From the NCBI RefSeq assembly GCF_001580615.1, contig NZ_LHZC01000056.1, positions 124,001 through 188,000 on the forward strand: a stretch of DNA of 64,000 bases, given 5' to 3'. Below the pieces are notes generated by a model that searched no databases, was not told where the DNA came from, and saw only the letters and a list, made by a program, of their open reading frames with translations. Positions 24,967-34,289 of the stretch are shown one piece after another (the first letter of the stretch is position 1; each line of letters begins with the position of its first letter). The position numbers were made by a program, and so were the translations under genes. The DNA comes from Acetobacter malorum (GTDB taxonomy: Bacteria > Pseudomonadota > Alphaproteobacteria > Acetobacterales > Acetobacteraceae).

Positions 24967-26490
24967 CTAGAACTGTGCGACAAACCGAAATCCAGAAAGT
25001 AACGCATTAGGATAAACTTTGTTCGCATCAGGATTAATAATATATTGCAGGTCTGGCAAAAGCTTGATCCCTCGTGCAATAAACGCTGTGTAAGTCAGTT
25101 CAAGAACCTGAAAATCAGACTGCGGTGCCGCAACCCCATTGAGGAGAGGCATGCCCATATCTGCCTGCATTTCCTGCTGGCGCGTAATTTTTCTGTTCAC
25201 TGTCTGCCGGGTCCAGAAAAATGATATGGCATCCGTTATTCTGCCGGGGAACATACCCTGTGAGATAATCCCAAGCGTATACTGGCTCTGGTTAGGGAGG
25301 GATGCTCCCATATTCCATCCTGCCAGACCGTAAAGCAGAATGCCCTGATTTGCAGCCGGACCGTAGCGATACACCATCTGGTCTGCACCAATGTACCAGG
25401 CACCCCTTTGTCGTTCGGTTTTCCCCGGCAAATGGGACACCAGCCTGGGTCTGCCATCTGTGGATGTAAAGGGATCCGGATGGTCTGAGGTATCGATATA
25501 TCCTCCAGCTTTATAATGCCCGGTCAATTTTTCACGTCCAAAAGAAGGCTCCCATCCAATTTCTACAGGAATAACAAAGCCATTTTGTGCAAAAGAGAAA
25601 TTGAACCCGGCCCGGCCACCTTCCGTGGGAGAGACTTCATAAAAGCCTGCTTGCGCATATAAACGCTTCCCCGGATTGACGCGGGCCATAATGCCCCATT
25701 GTGAAAAAGGCCATGAACGCCATTTTGTCACATTAGAGAGCCCGGATGGGTGGGCACAGGTAATCATATTCAGGGCATAACAACCGAGGTAGGACGTTCC
25801 GAACTTCATGTTGGCTGGCATCCGCCCAAAATCAATGAGCAGTTTTTTGTCAAAGAGTGACTGCTCCATATACATATAGACAAGCTTATACAGAACATTG
25901 CCCCCTGCCCCGTAATCTTCCTGCGGCTGCGTCAGAGGCGTTACGCCCATATAATCTGTCGCGACATTGCGGCCAGCGCGTTGTATGCCAAGCATGTGGA
26001 AAGAGGCTCCTTTCCACCCTAACATTTTCTCAAAATCTAGGTCTGTTCCCATGACAACCTGATGGGTATATGTCACGCCCCGTTTTCTGCCCCCAGCAAC
26101 GTCTCCCAGAGTTTCGGTCAGGTAGGTCAAGGTAAAAGCAAGACCATGTTGTTCCATTTTCGTACGCAGGCCGCCCAAGGTGCCCAGAATACGGTCGTCT
26201 TTTGGAACAACCCGGACTTCAGGCCAGGCAGATCCCAATGGACTGGCAGCCATACCTGTCTGCTCTTTCTGTCGGGTTGAAGCTGATACGTCATCCTGCA
26301 AAAAAGCAGGAAGGCGGCTGTTATCCCAAAAGCTTTTAGAAGCAGGCTTGACCGTTACTGTCTCGGATTTTTTGCTGGGACTACCATGATCCACAGATGG
26401 CGCCTGCGCAAAAGCCCAGGATGCAATAGTTATTTGTAGCAGTGTTAAAAGCAGCATACACGCCGCTTTAGGTGCAAAGATGGTCTTCAT
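24967..26490 (-). CDS. Carbohydrate-selective porin, OprB family
   Basis: An outer-membrane porin of about 507 aa. The signal peptide (MKTIFAPKAACMLLLTLLQI...FA) is followed by a linker, and the OprB domain begins near 'ILGTLGGLRTKMEQHGLAFT'. The tail ends in Phe (...SGFRFVAQF), as in beta-barrels. Acetic acid bacteria use such porins for sugars and polyols. The ATG at 26490 is used; a TTG four codons earlier is also in frame but would add residues before the signal peptide. It precedes the MFS anion transporter gene on the same strand. Confidence 0.88.
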   Translation of the reverse strand: MKTIFAPKAACMLLLTLLQITIASWAFAQAPSVDHGSPSKKSETVTVKPASKSFWDNSRLPAFLQDDVSASTRQKEQTGMAASPLGSAWPEVRVVPKDDRILGTLGGLRTKMEQHGLAFTLTYLTETLGDVAGGRKRGVTYTHQVVMGTDLDFEKMLGWKGASFHMLGIQRAGRNVATDYMGVTPLTQPQEDYGAGGNVLYKLVYMYMEQSLFDKKLLIDFGRMPANMKFGTSYLGCYALNMITCAHPSGLSNVTKWRSWPFSQWGIMARVNPGKRLYAQAGFYEVSPTEGGRAGFNFSFAQNGFVIPVEIGWEPSFGREKLTGHYKAGGYIDTSDHPDPFTSTDGRPRLVSHLPGKTERQRGAWYIGADQMVYRYGPAANQGILLYGLAGWNMGASLPNQSQYTLGIISQGMFPGRITDAISFFWTRQTVNRKITRQQEMQADMGMPLLNGVAAPQSDFQVLELTYTAFIARGIKLLPDLQYIINPDANKVYPNALLSGFRFVAQF

Positions 26491-26518
26491 AACGAACACC
26501 AATCAAGAGCGCAGCGAC

Positions 26519-26555
26519 ACATGCAGGCCAGACAGTCTTCCTCAGGCCTGCATGT
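26519..26555. repeat. Perfect 11-bp inverted repeat upstream of the OprB porin gene
   Basis: ACATGCAGGCC (26519-26529) and GGCCTGCATGT (26545-26555) are exact inverted repeats 15 bases apart, ending 28 bases before the porin start codon. In the porin mRNA they would form a strong hairpin in the leader. As DNA they could bind a dimeric regulator. No T-run follows on the minus strand. Confidence 0.6.
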
Positions 26556-26576
26556 ATATCTTTGCGTTATTTCTGA

Positions 26577-26599
26577 AAAAAGGCCGTTTCAGCCTTTTT
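26577..26599 (-). terminator. Terminator-like hairpin with A- and T-tracts after etfA
   Basis: AAAAAGGC (26577-26584) and GCCTTTTT (26592-26599) pair around a 7-base loop, giving a short stem whose T-tract works in either direction. It lies downstream of etfA on the minus strand and before the porin gene, so it most likely ends the catabolic operon transcript. The stem has few G-C pairs, so strength is uncertain. Confidence 0.5.
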
Positions 26600-26860
26600 G
26601 GGTTATCCAACCAAACGGTCTGTGCGTTTCAGGCGGTCCCCACCACTTGGATGTTTTGTCTGCTTACAGTCATCTGGCTATCTTTCTTTTTTTTGTTTAC
26701 CAGCTTTGGATCTGCATAGGCTGAGTGTAGTTTACAGTCCCAGCCATTAAGTAACTGGATAGAGCGTTATAGAAAGCTCGTCAATCACCTTCACTTTCAT
26801 TTGCAAATTTTTTAGAAAGAAAACATTTTATTAAAACCCGTTTATCAGACGATAAACTCT

Positions 26861-27796
26861 CTATCCTACCTTACCCGTCAACTCAGGTAGCAATGTGAAC
26901 AAATCTCCCACAAGTCCATAATCGGCCACCTGAAAAATAGGCGCTTCTTCATCCTTATTGATTGCAACAATCACTCTGGAGTCTTTTATCCCGGCCAGAT
27001 GCTGAATGGCTCCGGAAATTCCAACAGCAATATAAAGCTCTGGTGCTACAATTTTACCTGTCTGCCCCACCTGCCAGTCATTAGGCGCATAACCTGCATC
27101 CACAGCGGCACGACTGGCGCCTACTGCGCCCCCCAACTTATCGGCCAAAAGCGTAATCTGATGGAAATTATCCTCAGACCCAAGCCCCCGCCCTCCTGAG
27201 ATAATAATTTTTGCTGATGTCAGATCAGGTCTTTCAGAAACAATCGTTTTATCCTCTACCCATACAGACAACGCTGGATCTGCAGGAACAGGAACGCTTT
27301 CGACGGGGGCCGTTCCTTCTTCCCTCATACCGGATGGAGAAAACGCTGCCGTGCGCACAGTAAAAACTTTCACACGGTCCCGCGACTGCACTGTTTGTAT
27401 CGCATTGCCCGCGTATACCGGCCTCTCGAATGTCTCTGCATCCAGCACATGCGTTACATCTGCCAGAACCATTACATCCAGCACCATGGCGACACGTGGC
27501 AAGATGTTGCGTGAAAATGTCGTCGCCCCTGCCGCAATATGATCGTAAGATGCACCAAGGCTCTGGATGAGCGCAGCCAGCGGTTCTGCCTGACCGTGTG
27601 CCAGTGTGGCATCATCACCAATCAGAACCTTTGCTACACCTTTTAGACAACTGGCCTCTTCGGCGGCTGCTTTACAGTTCTGGCCGGTTACAAGCACATC
27701 GGCCTGCCCCAGTGGTGCAATGGCTGTCAAAGTCCGGGCCAGCATGTCTTTCAAAAGCTGGCCGTTGTGCACTTCAGCTAAAAGCAGAACAGACAT
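26861..27796 (-). CDS. etfA: Electron transfer flavoprotein, alpha subunit
   Basis: The FAD-binding subunit of ETF. The C-terminal domain carries 'IIISGGRGLGSEDNF' (about residue 195) and 'WQVGQTGKIVAPELYIAVGI' (about 240), the FAD-contacting segments of all EtfA proteins, and 'SGAIQHLAGIKDS' follows. It would receive electrons from the acyl-CoA dehydrogenase encoded five genes upstream in the same operon and pass them to an ETF-quinone oxidoreductase not seen in this window. The ATG at 27796 overlaps the etfB stop (TGATG) and has AGGAG upstream. It is the last gene of its operon. Confidence 0.93.
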   Translation of the reverse strand: MSVLLLAEVHNGQLLKDMLARTLTAIAPLGQADVLVTGQNCKAAAEEASCLKGVAKVLIGDDATLAHGQAEPLAALIQSLGASYDHIAAGATTFSRNILPRVAMVLDVMVLADVTHVLDAETFERPVYAGNAIQTVQSRDRVKVFTVRTAAFSPSGMREEGTAPVESVPVPADPALSVWVEDKTIVSERPDLTSAKIIISGGRGLGSEDNFHQITLLADKLGGAVGASRAAVDAGYAPNDWQVGQTGKIVAPELYIAVGISGAIQHLAGIKDSRVIVAINKDEEAPIFQVADYGLVGDLFTLLPELTGKVG

Positions 27797-28557
27797 CACA
27801 GAACTCCTGCTTCATTTTTCAGTTTAGAGATCAGTTCATCAACAGAGTGCACCTTGACACCTGCCTGCCTTTTAGCCGGCTCCACCGTGCTCAGCACTGT
27901 CAGACGTGGCGCGCTATCCACGCCAAGTGCTGCAAGGTCTATTTCTTCAATCGTCTTTTTCCTGGCTTTCATAATGGCAGGCAACGCAACATAGCGTGGC
28001 TGGTTAAGGCGCAGGTCCGTTGTCACAACTGCCGGAAGTTTGAGGCGCAGTGTTTGCAGACCGCCATCAACCTCGCGGGTGACCAGCACCGCACCCTCAT
28101 CGATCTCAACTGCTGAGGCATAAGTGCCCTGCCCCCACCCCAAGGCCGCCGCCAGCATCTGGCCGGTTGCATTCATATCATTGTCGATCGCCTGTTTTCC
28201 GGCAATCACCAGCTGAGGTTTTTCGGCATCAACAATTTTTGCCAGTATTTTAGCAATAGCCAGAGGCTCTATATCCTGATTAACATCATCAGTGGCATGC
28301 ACTAGTATGGTCCTGTCCGCCCCCATAGCCAAAGCCGTGCGTAATGTATCCTTTACCTGAGGCACACCAATGGAAACGACCACAACCTCTGTTGCCACAC
28401 CCTTTTCCTTAAGACGAACGGCTTCTTCCAGCGCAATTTCATCAAAAGGATTCATGGACATTTTGACGTTACTGAGTTCCACGCCTGAGCCATCTGGCCG
28501 GACTCTTACCCTCACATTGTAATCAACAACACGTTTTACTGGAACGAGAATTTTCAT
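27796..28557 (-). CDS. etfB: Electron transfer flavoprotein, beta subunit
   Basis: A 253-aa EtfB. '[20 protein letters not shown]' at the N-terminus and '[19 protein letters not shown]' (about 36-54) are family hallmarks. The AMP-binding segment appears around '[20 protein letters not shown]', and the recognition-loop region is near '[15 protein letters not shown]' (about 195), the site that docks onto partner dehydrogenases. It follows the TIM-barrel gene after 15 bases. A dedicated ETF inside a catabolic operon suggests the acyl-CoA dehydrogenase step is central to the pathway. Confidence 0.93.
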   Translation of the reverse strand: MKILVPVKRVVDYNVRVRVRPDGSGVELSNVKMSMNPFDEIALEEAVRLKEKGVATEVVVVSIGVPQVKDTLRTALAMGADRTILVHATDDVNQDIEPLAIAKILAKIVDAEKPQLVIAGKQAIDNDMNATGQMLAAALGWGQGTYASAVEIDEGAVLVTREVDGGLQTLRLKLPAVVTTDLRLNQPRYVALPAIMKARKKTIEEIDLAALGVDSAPRLTVLSTVEPAKRQAGVKVHSVDELISKLKNEAGVL

Positions 28558-28572
28558 AACAGTCTCCAGCCA

Positions 28573-29430
28573 TCAGCACACTGTACGGAAGCGTTCCACC
28601 ATGATGTCCAGCACATCATTCGGGTCACGCTTCCACCAGTTTTGTGCAGAAAAAATTTCAACTTCACAGAACCCGGAATAGCCAGCCTTTTCAACTGTGC
28701 CGCGCAGGCCTTTAAGGTCCGCCACCCCATCGCCCATCATCCCGCGGTCAAGCAGAAAATCTGTCGTGTGTGCCAGCCAGTCACATAAATGGAAGCCAAA
28801 AATTCGCCCTTGGGCACGATCGAGTTGCCGTGGCAGATCCGTATCCCACCAGACATGATAAACATCTATGGCCACCCCGAGGTTAGGAGCGGCAATCTGG
28901 TCGCACAGGTCGAGTGCATCCCGCGTGGTTGTCAGGCAGGAGCGATCCCCACCATACATCGGATGCAAGGGTTCCAGCGCAAGCCGGACACCACATTGTG
29001 CGGCATAGTCACTGACAGAAGCCACATGTTCCGCGACATATTTCAAGCTTTCCCGAATACCTTTTGTCCCTGCCTCCACGCCCCCCACTACAATTGTCAG
29101 CACATCCCCATCCAGCGCGGCGGTTTCATCAATCGCCTTGTAAAAATCATCCTGAATGGCTTTGGGGTTCTGAAGGGACAAAGGCCCGGTTAAAAACGGT
29201 GAGCGACACAGGCCCACAACTTTCACGCCAGCCTCTCTGGCATACTGCCCGATAGCTGCCGCCCTGCCTGCTACTTCCGGCCGCCAGAACACAATGCCGC
29301 CAATCCCTCGCTGTGCGCAGGCATCCAGCGTCTGCTCAGGAGACCAGCCAGCCCCGGCACCGGGCATATTATGGCCCAGTGTTGCTGTGTTCAGAGCCAG
29401 AGCTGCCGTATTCTGGCTAAAATCCCGCAT
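28573..29430 (-). CDS. Sugar phosphate isomerase/epimerase-like TIM-barrel protein
   Basis: A 285-aa AP-endonuclease-2-like TIM barrel (xylose isomerase-like). Metal-ligand candidates lie in 'GVRLALEPLHPMYGGDRSCL' (Glu near 152), 'LGVAIDVYHVWWDTDLP' (Asp and His near 185), 'IFGFHLCDWL' (His near 215) and the C-terminal 'FCEVEIFS' (Glu near 262). Such proteins are isomerases, epimerases or dehydratases on sugars, inositols and keto acids. The gene ends three bases after the DUF993 gene on the same strand, so both likely act on one intermediate. The exact reaction cannot be assigned. Confidence 0.82.
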   Translation of the reverse strand: MRDFSQNTAALALNTATLGHNMPGAGAGWSPEQTLDACAQRGIGGIVFWRPEVAGRAAAIGQYAREAGVKVVGLCRSPFLTGPLSLQNPKAIQDDFYKAIDETAALDGDVLTIVVGGVEAGTKGIRESLKYVAEHVASVSDYAAQCGVRLALEPLHPMYGGDRSCLTTTRDALDLCDQIAAPNLGVAIDVYHVWWDTDLPRQLDRAQGRIFGFHLCDWLAHTTDFLLDRGMMGDGVADLKGLRGTVEKAGYSGFCEVEIFSAQNWWKRDPNDVLDIMVERFRTVC

Positions 29431-29432
29431 GC

Positions 29433-30584
29433 TCAGTCCACTCCATACAGAGTTAACAAATTACGCATGCGCGCTACGGCGAGGTCAGGGTCTCGCAGAA
29501 GCCCACACGCATCAGCATGACGGAAAATACCTGTAAAATACGGTAGAGCACGCATGGATTGTGCCCCGTTCAGCATAATGAAATGCTTCTGGAAGCCATT
29601 CAGCCAGGCCAGAAAGACAACGCCTGTTTTGTAGTATTGGGTCGGGGCCTGAAACATAAGCCGGGCCAGAGGCACCGTCGGGTCCAGCAGCGCATGGAAA
29701 CCCGCTTTATCTCCCTCCCCCAATCGGCTTACAGCAGATGCCGCTAAAGGCGCAATCGGGTCAAAGATACCCAGTAAGGCGTGGCTATAGCCCTGATCAT
29801 CGCCGGCAATAAGTTCTGGATAGTTAAAGTCATCGCCAGTGTACATTTTCACGCCTGCAGGCAGACGCCGTCGCATGAGGATTTCCTTCTCTTTATCGAG
29901 AAGAGAAATTTTTATGCCATCCACTTTGCTTTTATTCTGTTCAATAATATCAAGAGCAATTTCCAGAGCATCCTTGAAATCTGAAGCACCCCAATAGCCT
30001 TTTAAAGCCGGATCGAAAGCGCTCCCAAGCCAGTGCAGAACCACAGGTTCATCACAGGCATCCAGAACCTTGGCATAAACCTTTTTATAATCCTCAGGGC
30101 TTTTTGCCACGCGAACAAGCGCCCGGCTCGCCATGAGAATAATGCGCGCCCCCACGCGCTGAATAGCTTCCACCTGCTCCAGATACGCATGGATCACGTC
30201 ATCCAGTGTACGGGCATCGTCCGGGTCTAGATGGTCCGTCCCGCATCCATTGACCACCCGTGCGTGGGGCAAGTCCTCCTTGGTGCGCTTGATCAGCTCA
30301 AGGGCATTGGGCCAGTCCAGCCCCATACCACGCTGCGCGGTATCCATGGCTTCCGCAATGCCAAGCCCAAGTCCGTCCAGATACCGTCTGAAAGCCAATG
30401 TGGCCTCCCAGTCGATCGCGGCGCGACCAGACGGAGCCGATGCGCTGAACGGGTCTGCTGTGACATGCGCGGCAGAATAAACAATACGGGCTGGATCAGC
30501 TGGCAGGACACTCTGCGGAGCCGTCTTGCCACTCAGTTGATACGCTGTTTTCAGCCCTTCGCTATCAGGAAGAAATATTTTCAT
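29433..30584 (-). CDS. DUF993 family protein, dihydrodipicolinate-synthase-like TIM barrel
   Basis: A protein of about 383 aa of the DUF993 family, related in fold to DapA-type class I aldolases and lyases. Visible conserved stretches include 'ARIVYSAAHVTADPF', 'WPNALELIKRTKEDLPHA', 'VVLHWLGSAFDPALKGYWG', 'VDGIKISLLDKEKEILMR' (with the candidate Schiff-base Lys in 'GIKIS') and 'KMYTGDDFNYPELIAGDDQG'. The ATG at 30584 is used, eight bases after the SDR stop; a TTG four codons earlier is in frame. No DUF993 reaction is firmly established. By context an aldol cleavage or dehydration of a polyol-derived acid is possible. Confidence 0.8.
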   Translation of the reverse strand: MKIFLPDSEGLKTAYQLSGKTAPQSVLPADPARIVYSAAHVTADPFSASAPSGRAAIDWEATLAFRRYLDGLGLGIAEAMDTAQRGMGLDWPNALELIKRTKEDLPHARVVNGCGTDHLDPDDARTLDDVIHAYLEQVEAIQRVGARIILMASRALVRVAKSPEDYKKVYAKVLDACDEPVVLHWLGSAFDPALKGYWGASDFKDALEIALDIIEQNKSKVDGIKISLLDKEKEILMRRRLPAGVKMYTGDDFNYPELIAGDDQGYSHALLGIFDPIAPLAASAVSRLGEGDKAGFHALLDPTVPLARLMFQAPTQYYKTGVVFLAWLNGFQKHFIMLNGAQSMRALPYFTGIFRHADACGLLRDPDLAVARMRNLLTLYGVD

Positions 30585-30592
30585 GGCTGATC

Positions 30593-31360
30593 TCAAAATC
30601 GCGGCACAAGCATTCCGGCATCAGCCGAAATAACCTGGCCAGTTGTGTAAGGGAGGTTGCCCGCCGCCAGGGCGGCAACAATGCGGCCTATCTCTGCGGG
30701 CTGGCCCACACGAGGGAAGAGCGTCAGGCCATCCGCTGCCCGTTTCCGATAGTGCTCAATGACTGGGGCCGTCATCTCGGTCGCAATCAGTCCGGGCTGG
30801 ACATCGTAAACCGCGATATTTTCTGCTCCTAGCCGCACAGCCAGAGTTTTGGACACCATCGCCGCTGCGGCTTTGGAGGCGCAATATTCTGAGCGTGCGG
30901 TTGCCACAGCAACGGCATTGGACGAGGTGATGTTGACAATAGAATGAAACACCTCAGCCGAACGCGGCCGTGCAAGAAGGTAACGCGCAAACGCTTGCGA
31001 TAAAAAGAAAACGGCCTTTGCATTCACAGCCAAACAGCGGTCCCAGCTTTCAGGGGAAACATCCAGCAGATCTCCGCGCTGCATCACCCCCACACCAGCA
31101 TTATTGACCAATGTGGTAACGGGTCCGAGCTGCACTTCGATTTTTGAAAAAATATCTTTATAGGACTCCTGTTTCGTCACATCAAAGGGAAGTGGCATAA
31201 CAGCGACCCCAAAGGCTGAAAGATGCCTAACGGCTGCTGCCAGCTCGTCATCATCAGCCAGCCCATTTACGGCAAGAGAAAATCCCTCTTTTGCCAAAGC
31301 TTCAGCCACCGCCAGCCCGATGCCTCTGGAAGCTCCGGTGACAAGCGCAACCTGTGTCAT
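30593..31360 (-). CDS. Short-chain dehydrogenase/reductase (3-ketoacyl reductase-like)
   Basis: A 255-aa classical SDR. The nucleotide-binding motif TGASRGIG is at residues 8-15, 'NNAG' is near 90, and the catalytic Tyr-Lys pair is in 'YCASKAA' (about 160). The acidic residue after the second strand typical of NAD users is replaced by 'NGLADDDE', so cofactor choice is unclear. It overlaps the acyl-CoA dehydrogenase stop by four bases and is followed eight bases later by DUF993. It could oxidise or reduce a hydroxyacyl or polyol intermediate in the same pathway. Confidence 0.88.
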   Translation of the reverse strand: MTQVALVTGASRGIGLAVAEALAKEGFSLAVNGLADDDELAAAVRHLSAFGVAVMPLPFDVTKQESYKDIFSKIEVQLGPVTTLVNNAGVGVMQRGDLLDVSPESWDRCLAVNAKAVFFLSQAFARYLLARPRSAEVFHSIVNITSSNAVAVATARSEYCASKAAAAMVSKTLAVRLGAENIAVYDVQPGLIATEMTAPVIEHYRKRAADGLTLFPRVGQPAEIGRIVAALAAGNLPYTTGQVISADAGMLVPRF

Positions 31361-32499
31361 GCAGAAGCACCCTTCCGCAGTAATTCACGGGCAATAATCA
31401 TGCGCTGAATCTGGTTTGTGCCTTCATAAATCTGGGTGATTTTTGCATCCCGATACAGGCGTTCAACCTCAAAGCCCCGAATATAGCCCGAGCCGCCAAA
31501 CACCTGCACAGCATCGGCCGTGCGGGCAACAGCAATATCCCCGGCAAAGCACTTCGCCATAGAGCAGGCGCGTGTGGCATCCAGCCCGCGATCAATTTTC
31601 ATAGCGGCAGAGTAAACCAGAAGACGGGCTGCCTCGATGTCCTTGGCCATGTCCGCCAGCAGCCACTGCACACCCTGAAATTCGGAGATATGTTTGCAGA
31701 ACTGCTTGCGCGTACCAGCATAATCCACAGCGGCTTCAAGCCCCGCTTGCGCTATTCCTACTGCCAGAGCGGCAATGCCGACGCGCCCTTTGTCCAGCAC
31801 GCTCAGCATCATATGAAAGCCGCGGTTCATCTCGCCCAGCAAGGCATCCGGGCCAAGGCGCACATCCTGAAAATCCAGTGCCCCCACCTGGCTGGCACGC
31901 TGGCCCATTTTGTGTTCCTTAGGCCCCCGTTCCACCCCTTTAGCGTGCAGATCCACGATAAAAATGGACATTCCCCGATTACCGGCTTCTTTATCCGTGC
32001 GGGCCAGCACAAACCCTGTATCTGCCACGGGCGCGTTATGGATCCAGATTTTGCCGCCATTCAGCACCCAGCCGTCCCCATCTCTGACGGCGGTTGTGCG
32101 AATGCCAGACACATCCGTTCCGGCTTCCGGTTCGGTAATGCAGTAGGCGACCTTTCGCTTCATAGCCATGACATCAGGCAGCATTTTCCGCTGCTCCGGC
32201 GTACCATGCCTGACAAGCAAAGTGGAAATAAGTTCCACCAGCCCACACTGGTCCGCCACACAGGCATAACCGCGGGAGAGTTCTTCCATCACCACGGCAT
32301 AGGTCAGCGTATCAAAGCCGGGTCCGCCTAGTTCTTCCGGCACAGCAATGCCAAACAGGCCAAGCTTGCCCATCTCATCGTAAATTTCAGCTGGAAAGCG
32401 TTCTTCGCGGTCGAGAGCTTCTGCTGCGGGGCGAACAACGTCATTTACAAAAGAACGCGTTGTGGAGCGAACTTCCTCTTGTGTTTCGTTAAGGAACAT
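31357..32499 (-). CDS. Acyl-CoA dehydrogenase
   Basis: A 380-aa FAD-dependent acyl-CoA dehydrogenase. The FAD/substrate signature 'YCITEPEAGTDVSGIRTTAV' is at about residues 130-150, and the C-terminal 'QVFGGSGYIRGFEVERLYRD' and 'ITQIYEGTNQIQRMI' carry the conserved site in which Glu of YEGT acts as base in short- and medium-chain members. It is the first gene of a six-gene operon ending with its electron acceptor, etfBA. A copy of the AAGTAACYAAYTGGTT motif is 17-35 bases upstream of its start codon. Confidence 0.92.
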   Translation of the reverse strand: MFLNETQEEVRSTTRSFVNDVVRPAAEALDREERFPAEIYDEMGKLGLFGIAVPEELGGPGFDTLTYAVVMEELSRGYACVADQCGLVELISTLLVRHGTPEQRKMLPDVMAMKRKVAYCITEPEAGTDVSGIRTTAVRDGDGWVLNGGKIWIHNAPVADTGFVLARTDKEAGNRGMSIFIVDLHAKGVERGPKEHKMGQRASQVGALDFQDVRLGPDALLGEMNRGFHMMLSVLDKGRVGIAALAVGIAQAGLEAAVDYAGTRKQFCKHISEFQGVQWLLADMAKDIEAARLLVYSAAMKIDRGLDATRACSMAKCFAGDIAVARTADAVQVFGGSGYIRGFEVERLYRDAKITQIYEGTNQIQRMIIARELLRKGASA

Positions 32500-32515
32500 G
32501 AGCGTCTCCTCGTTT

Positions 32516-32533
32516 TATAACCAATTAGTTACT
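32516..32533 (-). promoter_or_regulatory. Putative TetR-type operator, copy 1 (acyl-CoA dehydrogenase operon)
   Basis: On the minus strand this reads AAGTAACTAATTGGTTAT, containing the near-palindrome TAACTAATTGGTTA (32518-32531). It is one of three copies of AAGTAACYAAYTGGTT, all in minus orientation and each ahead of a minus-strand transcription unit in this block. It overlaps a TTATAA-like -10 element. Confidence 0.7.
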
Positions 32534-32594
32534 TATGAGATAAATAAAACCAGCATTTTCTAACGCGACAGGGTTTTCCTGAATATTTATAGAA

Positions 32595-34166
32595 TCAGAG
32601 TGCCAGGCCCATTGGAGAGTCTCTGAAAAGAGCGGCATCCATTTCCTTCAGGTCGGACGCCACATGCAGCGTGCCGGAAGCCTGGGAAAGAATATCTCTC
32701 TCGACATCAATGCCCGGAGCAACCTCTGTAACCGTCAGCTTGCCATCCAGAAGTCTGAGGACGCAGCGTTCGGTGACATAGGTAATGTCCTGCCCGTTCT
32801 CTGTCGCTTTACGGCCTGAAAAACTGACCTGGGCAACTTCGGGAACAATTTTGGCAATCTTCCCTTCTTTGTCGATGACCAACCGACCATTCTCTATGTG
32901 CATTTTTGCGCCAGCATTGAAATTTCCCGAGAAGATAATCCGTTTTGCCCGACTGGTAATATCCACAAACCCTCCGGCTCCTGCCGTCCGATGGGGTGTT
33001 GCTGCAAGACGGCTGACATTCACAGAACCATCTTCGCCTATTTCCAGAAATGACAGTAAGGAACAGTCAAACCCACCGGCCTGAAAATAAGAAAACTGAT
33101 GCGGCGATGCGACAAAAGCTTCTGCGTTGCTTGCACATCCAAATTTGAAGTCGAGCAGAGGCACGCCCCCCACAGCCCCCTGCTCAATCACCCAGGTGAC
33201 GGCTCCATGCTGCCCTTCTTCAAGCAAAATACGCGGAACATTCGCAGAAATGCCAAAACCGATATTAACGGCCCAGCCTTTTTTCAGCTCCTGCGCAACA
33301 CGCCGCGCCATAACCTTAGAGGGGCCAAAAGCGGGACTTTCAAAACTGGAAAGAGGACGGAAAATTTCGCCGGAAATTGCCGGATCATACAGAGTTGCCG
33401 TTGTCTGCAACTGGTCCGGGGCCTCTACCACAACATCCACCAAAATGCCGGGGACCTTCACATCATGCGGCTTTAAGGTTCCTTGCGCGGCAACACGCCT
33501 TACCTGCGCAATAACCAGACCACCATTGTTGTGCGCTGCAAGTGCCATTTCCATGGCCCCCAGGGTTGCCCCCTCCTGCTCGAACGTCAGATTTCCTTTC
33601 TCATCGGCGGTGCTGGCGCGAATAATGGCCACATCCGGCTTTAACGCAGGGAAATAAAGCCACTCTTCGCCTTCAAACTGCATGACCCGGACCACCGGCT
33701 GCTGCCGTGCCGTTTCGTTCATGGCGCAGCCTTCCCGGCGTGGGTCGGCAAAAGTATCCATGCCCACCTTTGTCAGCACGCCCGGCCTTAAGGCGGCTCC
33801 TTCACGCAGCATGTCAAAGATGACGCCCGATGGCACATTATAGGCTGCCAGATCTTCACTCAGGATACGCTGCCAGATCAGCGGAGGCTCTGCATTGCTG
33901 GGGCCTGAGGGATAAGACCCACCAATAATACGGCTGATCATCCCCGGTTGCGCAAGGTGATCCACGCCCTTCGTGCCAAACATATCCCCTGCGCAAATGG
34001 GATGAATGGTGGTCAGGCTGGCGGGAGCACCCTCTGCAGCGTAACGCTGGCCCAGTGCCTCCAGCACTGCATCTGGACACAGCAACCCCGAGGATGAATT
34101 GACCGCAATAGTAGCCCCATTTTGTATGAGGCTGACAGCTTCCGCGGCGGTTCTGATTTTCGACAT
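32595..34166 (-). CDS. Acyl-CoA:carboxylate CoA-transferase (family I, fused alpha-beta)
   Basis: A 523-aa family I CoA-transferase with both halves in one chain, like YdiF and propionate CoA-transferase. The N-terminal half shows 'AVNSSSGLLCPDAVLEAL' and 'GDMFGTKGVDHLAQPGMISR'. The second half has 'WVIEQGAVGGVPLLDFKFGC', where the Glu in 'IEQGAVGG' (about residue 330) is the expected catalytic thioester-forming residue. It would activate an organic acid by swapping CoA from acetyl-CoA or similar. It sits alone between the GMC/ALDH pair and the acyl-CoA dehydrogenase operon, with its own operator and promoter. Confidence 0.9.
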   Translation of the reverse strand: MSKIRTAAEAVSLIQNGATIAVNSSSGLLCPDAVLEALGQRYAAEGAPASLTTIHPICAGDMFGTKGVDHLAQPGMISRIIGGSYPSGPSNAEPPLIWQRILSEDLAAYNVPSGVIFDMLREGAALRPGVLTKVGMDTFADPRREGCAMNETARQQPVVRVMQFEGEEWLYFPALKPDVAIIRASTADEKGNLTFEQEGATLGAMEMALAAHNNGGLVIAQVRRVAAQGTLKPHDVKVPGILVDVVVEAPDQLQTTATLYDPAISGEIFRPLSSFESPAFGPSKVMARRVAQELKKGWAVNIGFGISANVPRILLEEGQHGAVTWVIEQGAVGGVPLLDFKFGCASNAEAFVASPHQFSYFQAGGFDCSLLSFLEIGEDGSVNVSRLAATPHRTAGAGGFVDITSRAKRIIFSGNFNAGAKMHIENGRLVIDKEGKIAKIVPEVAQVSFSGRKATENGQDITYVTERCVLRLLDGKLTVTEVAPGIDVERDILSQASGTLHVASDLKEMDAALFRDSPMGLAL

Positions 34167-34187
34167 GGAATCCGGTCCGTTTTTCTT

Positions 34188-34215
34188 ATTATCTAACCAG
34201 TTGGTTACTTAGTAA
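34188..34215 (-). promoter_or_regulatory. Promoter with TetR-type operator, copy 2 (CoA-transferase gene)
   Basis: On the minus strand TTTACT is followed by the 17-base AAGTAACCAACTGGTTA and then GATAAT, a spacing and sequence suited to -35 and -10 boxes with the operator as spacer. The core near-palindrome is TAACCAACTGGTTA (34194-34207). The CoA-transferase start codon is about 20 bases further on. Confidence 0.72.
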
Positions 34216-34289
34216 AGTGAATACGAGAATCTGTCGCCATGCAAGAGCCTGTTTCAGGGACCCGGTAAATTTCCAGGTATCAGCCGGTA

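Larger units (their letters stand above)
26491..26860. other. Intergenic region between etfA and the porin gene
   Basis: It contains the 11-bp inverted repeat and the bidirectional terminator-like hairpin listed separately. The part next to etfA (26760-26860) is A/T-rich, with no gene or conserved element I recognise. No copy of the AAGTAACYAAYTGGTT operator is present. Confidence 0.6.
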
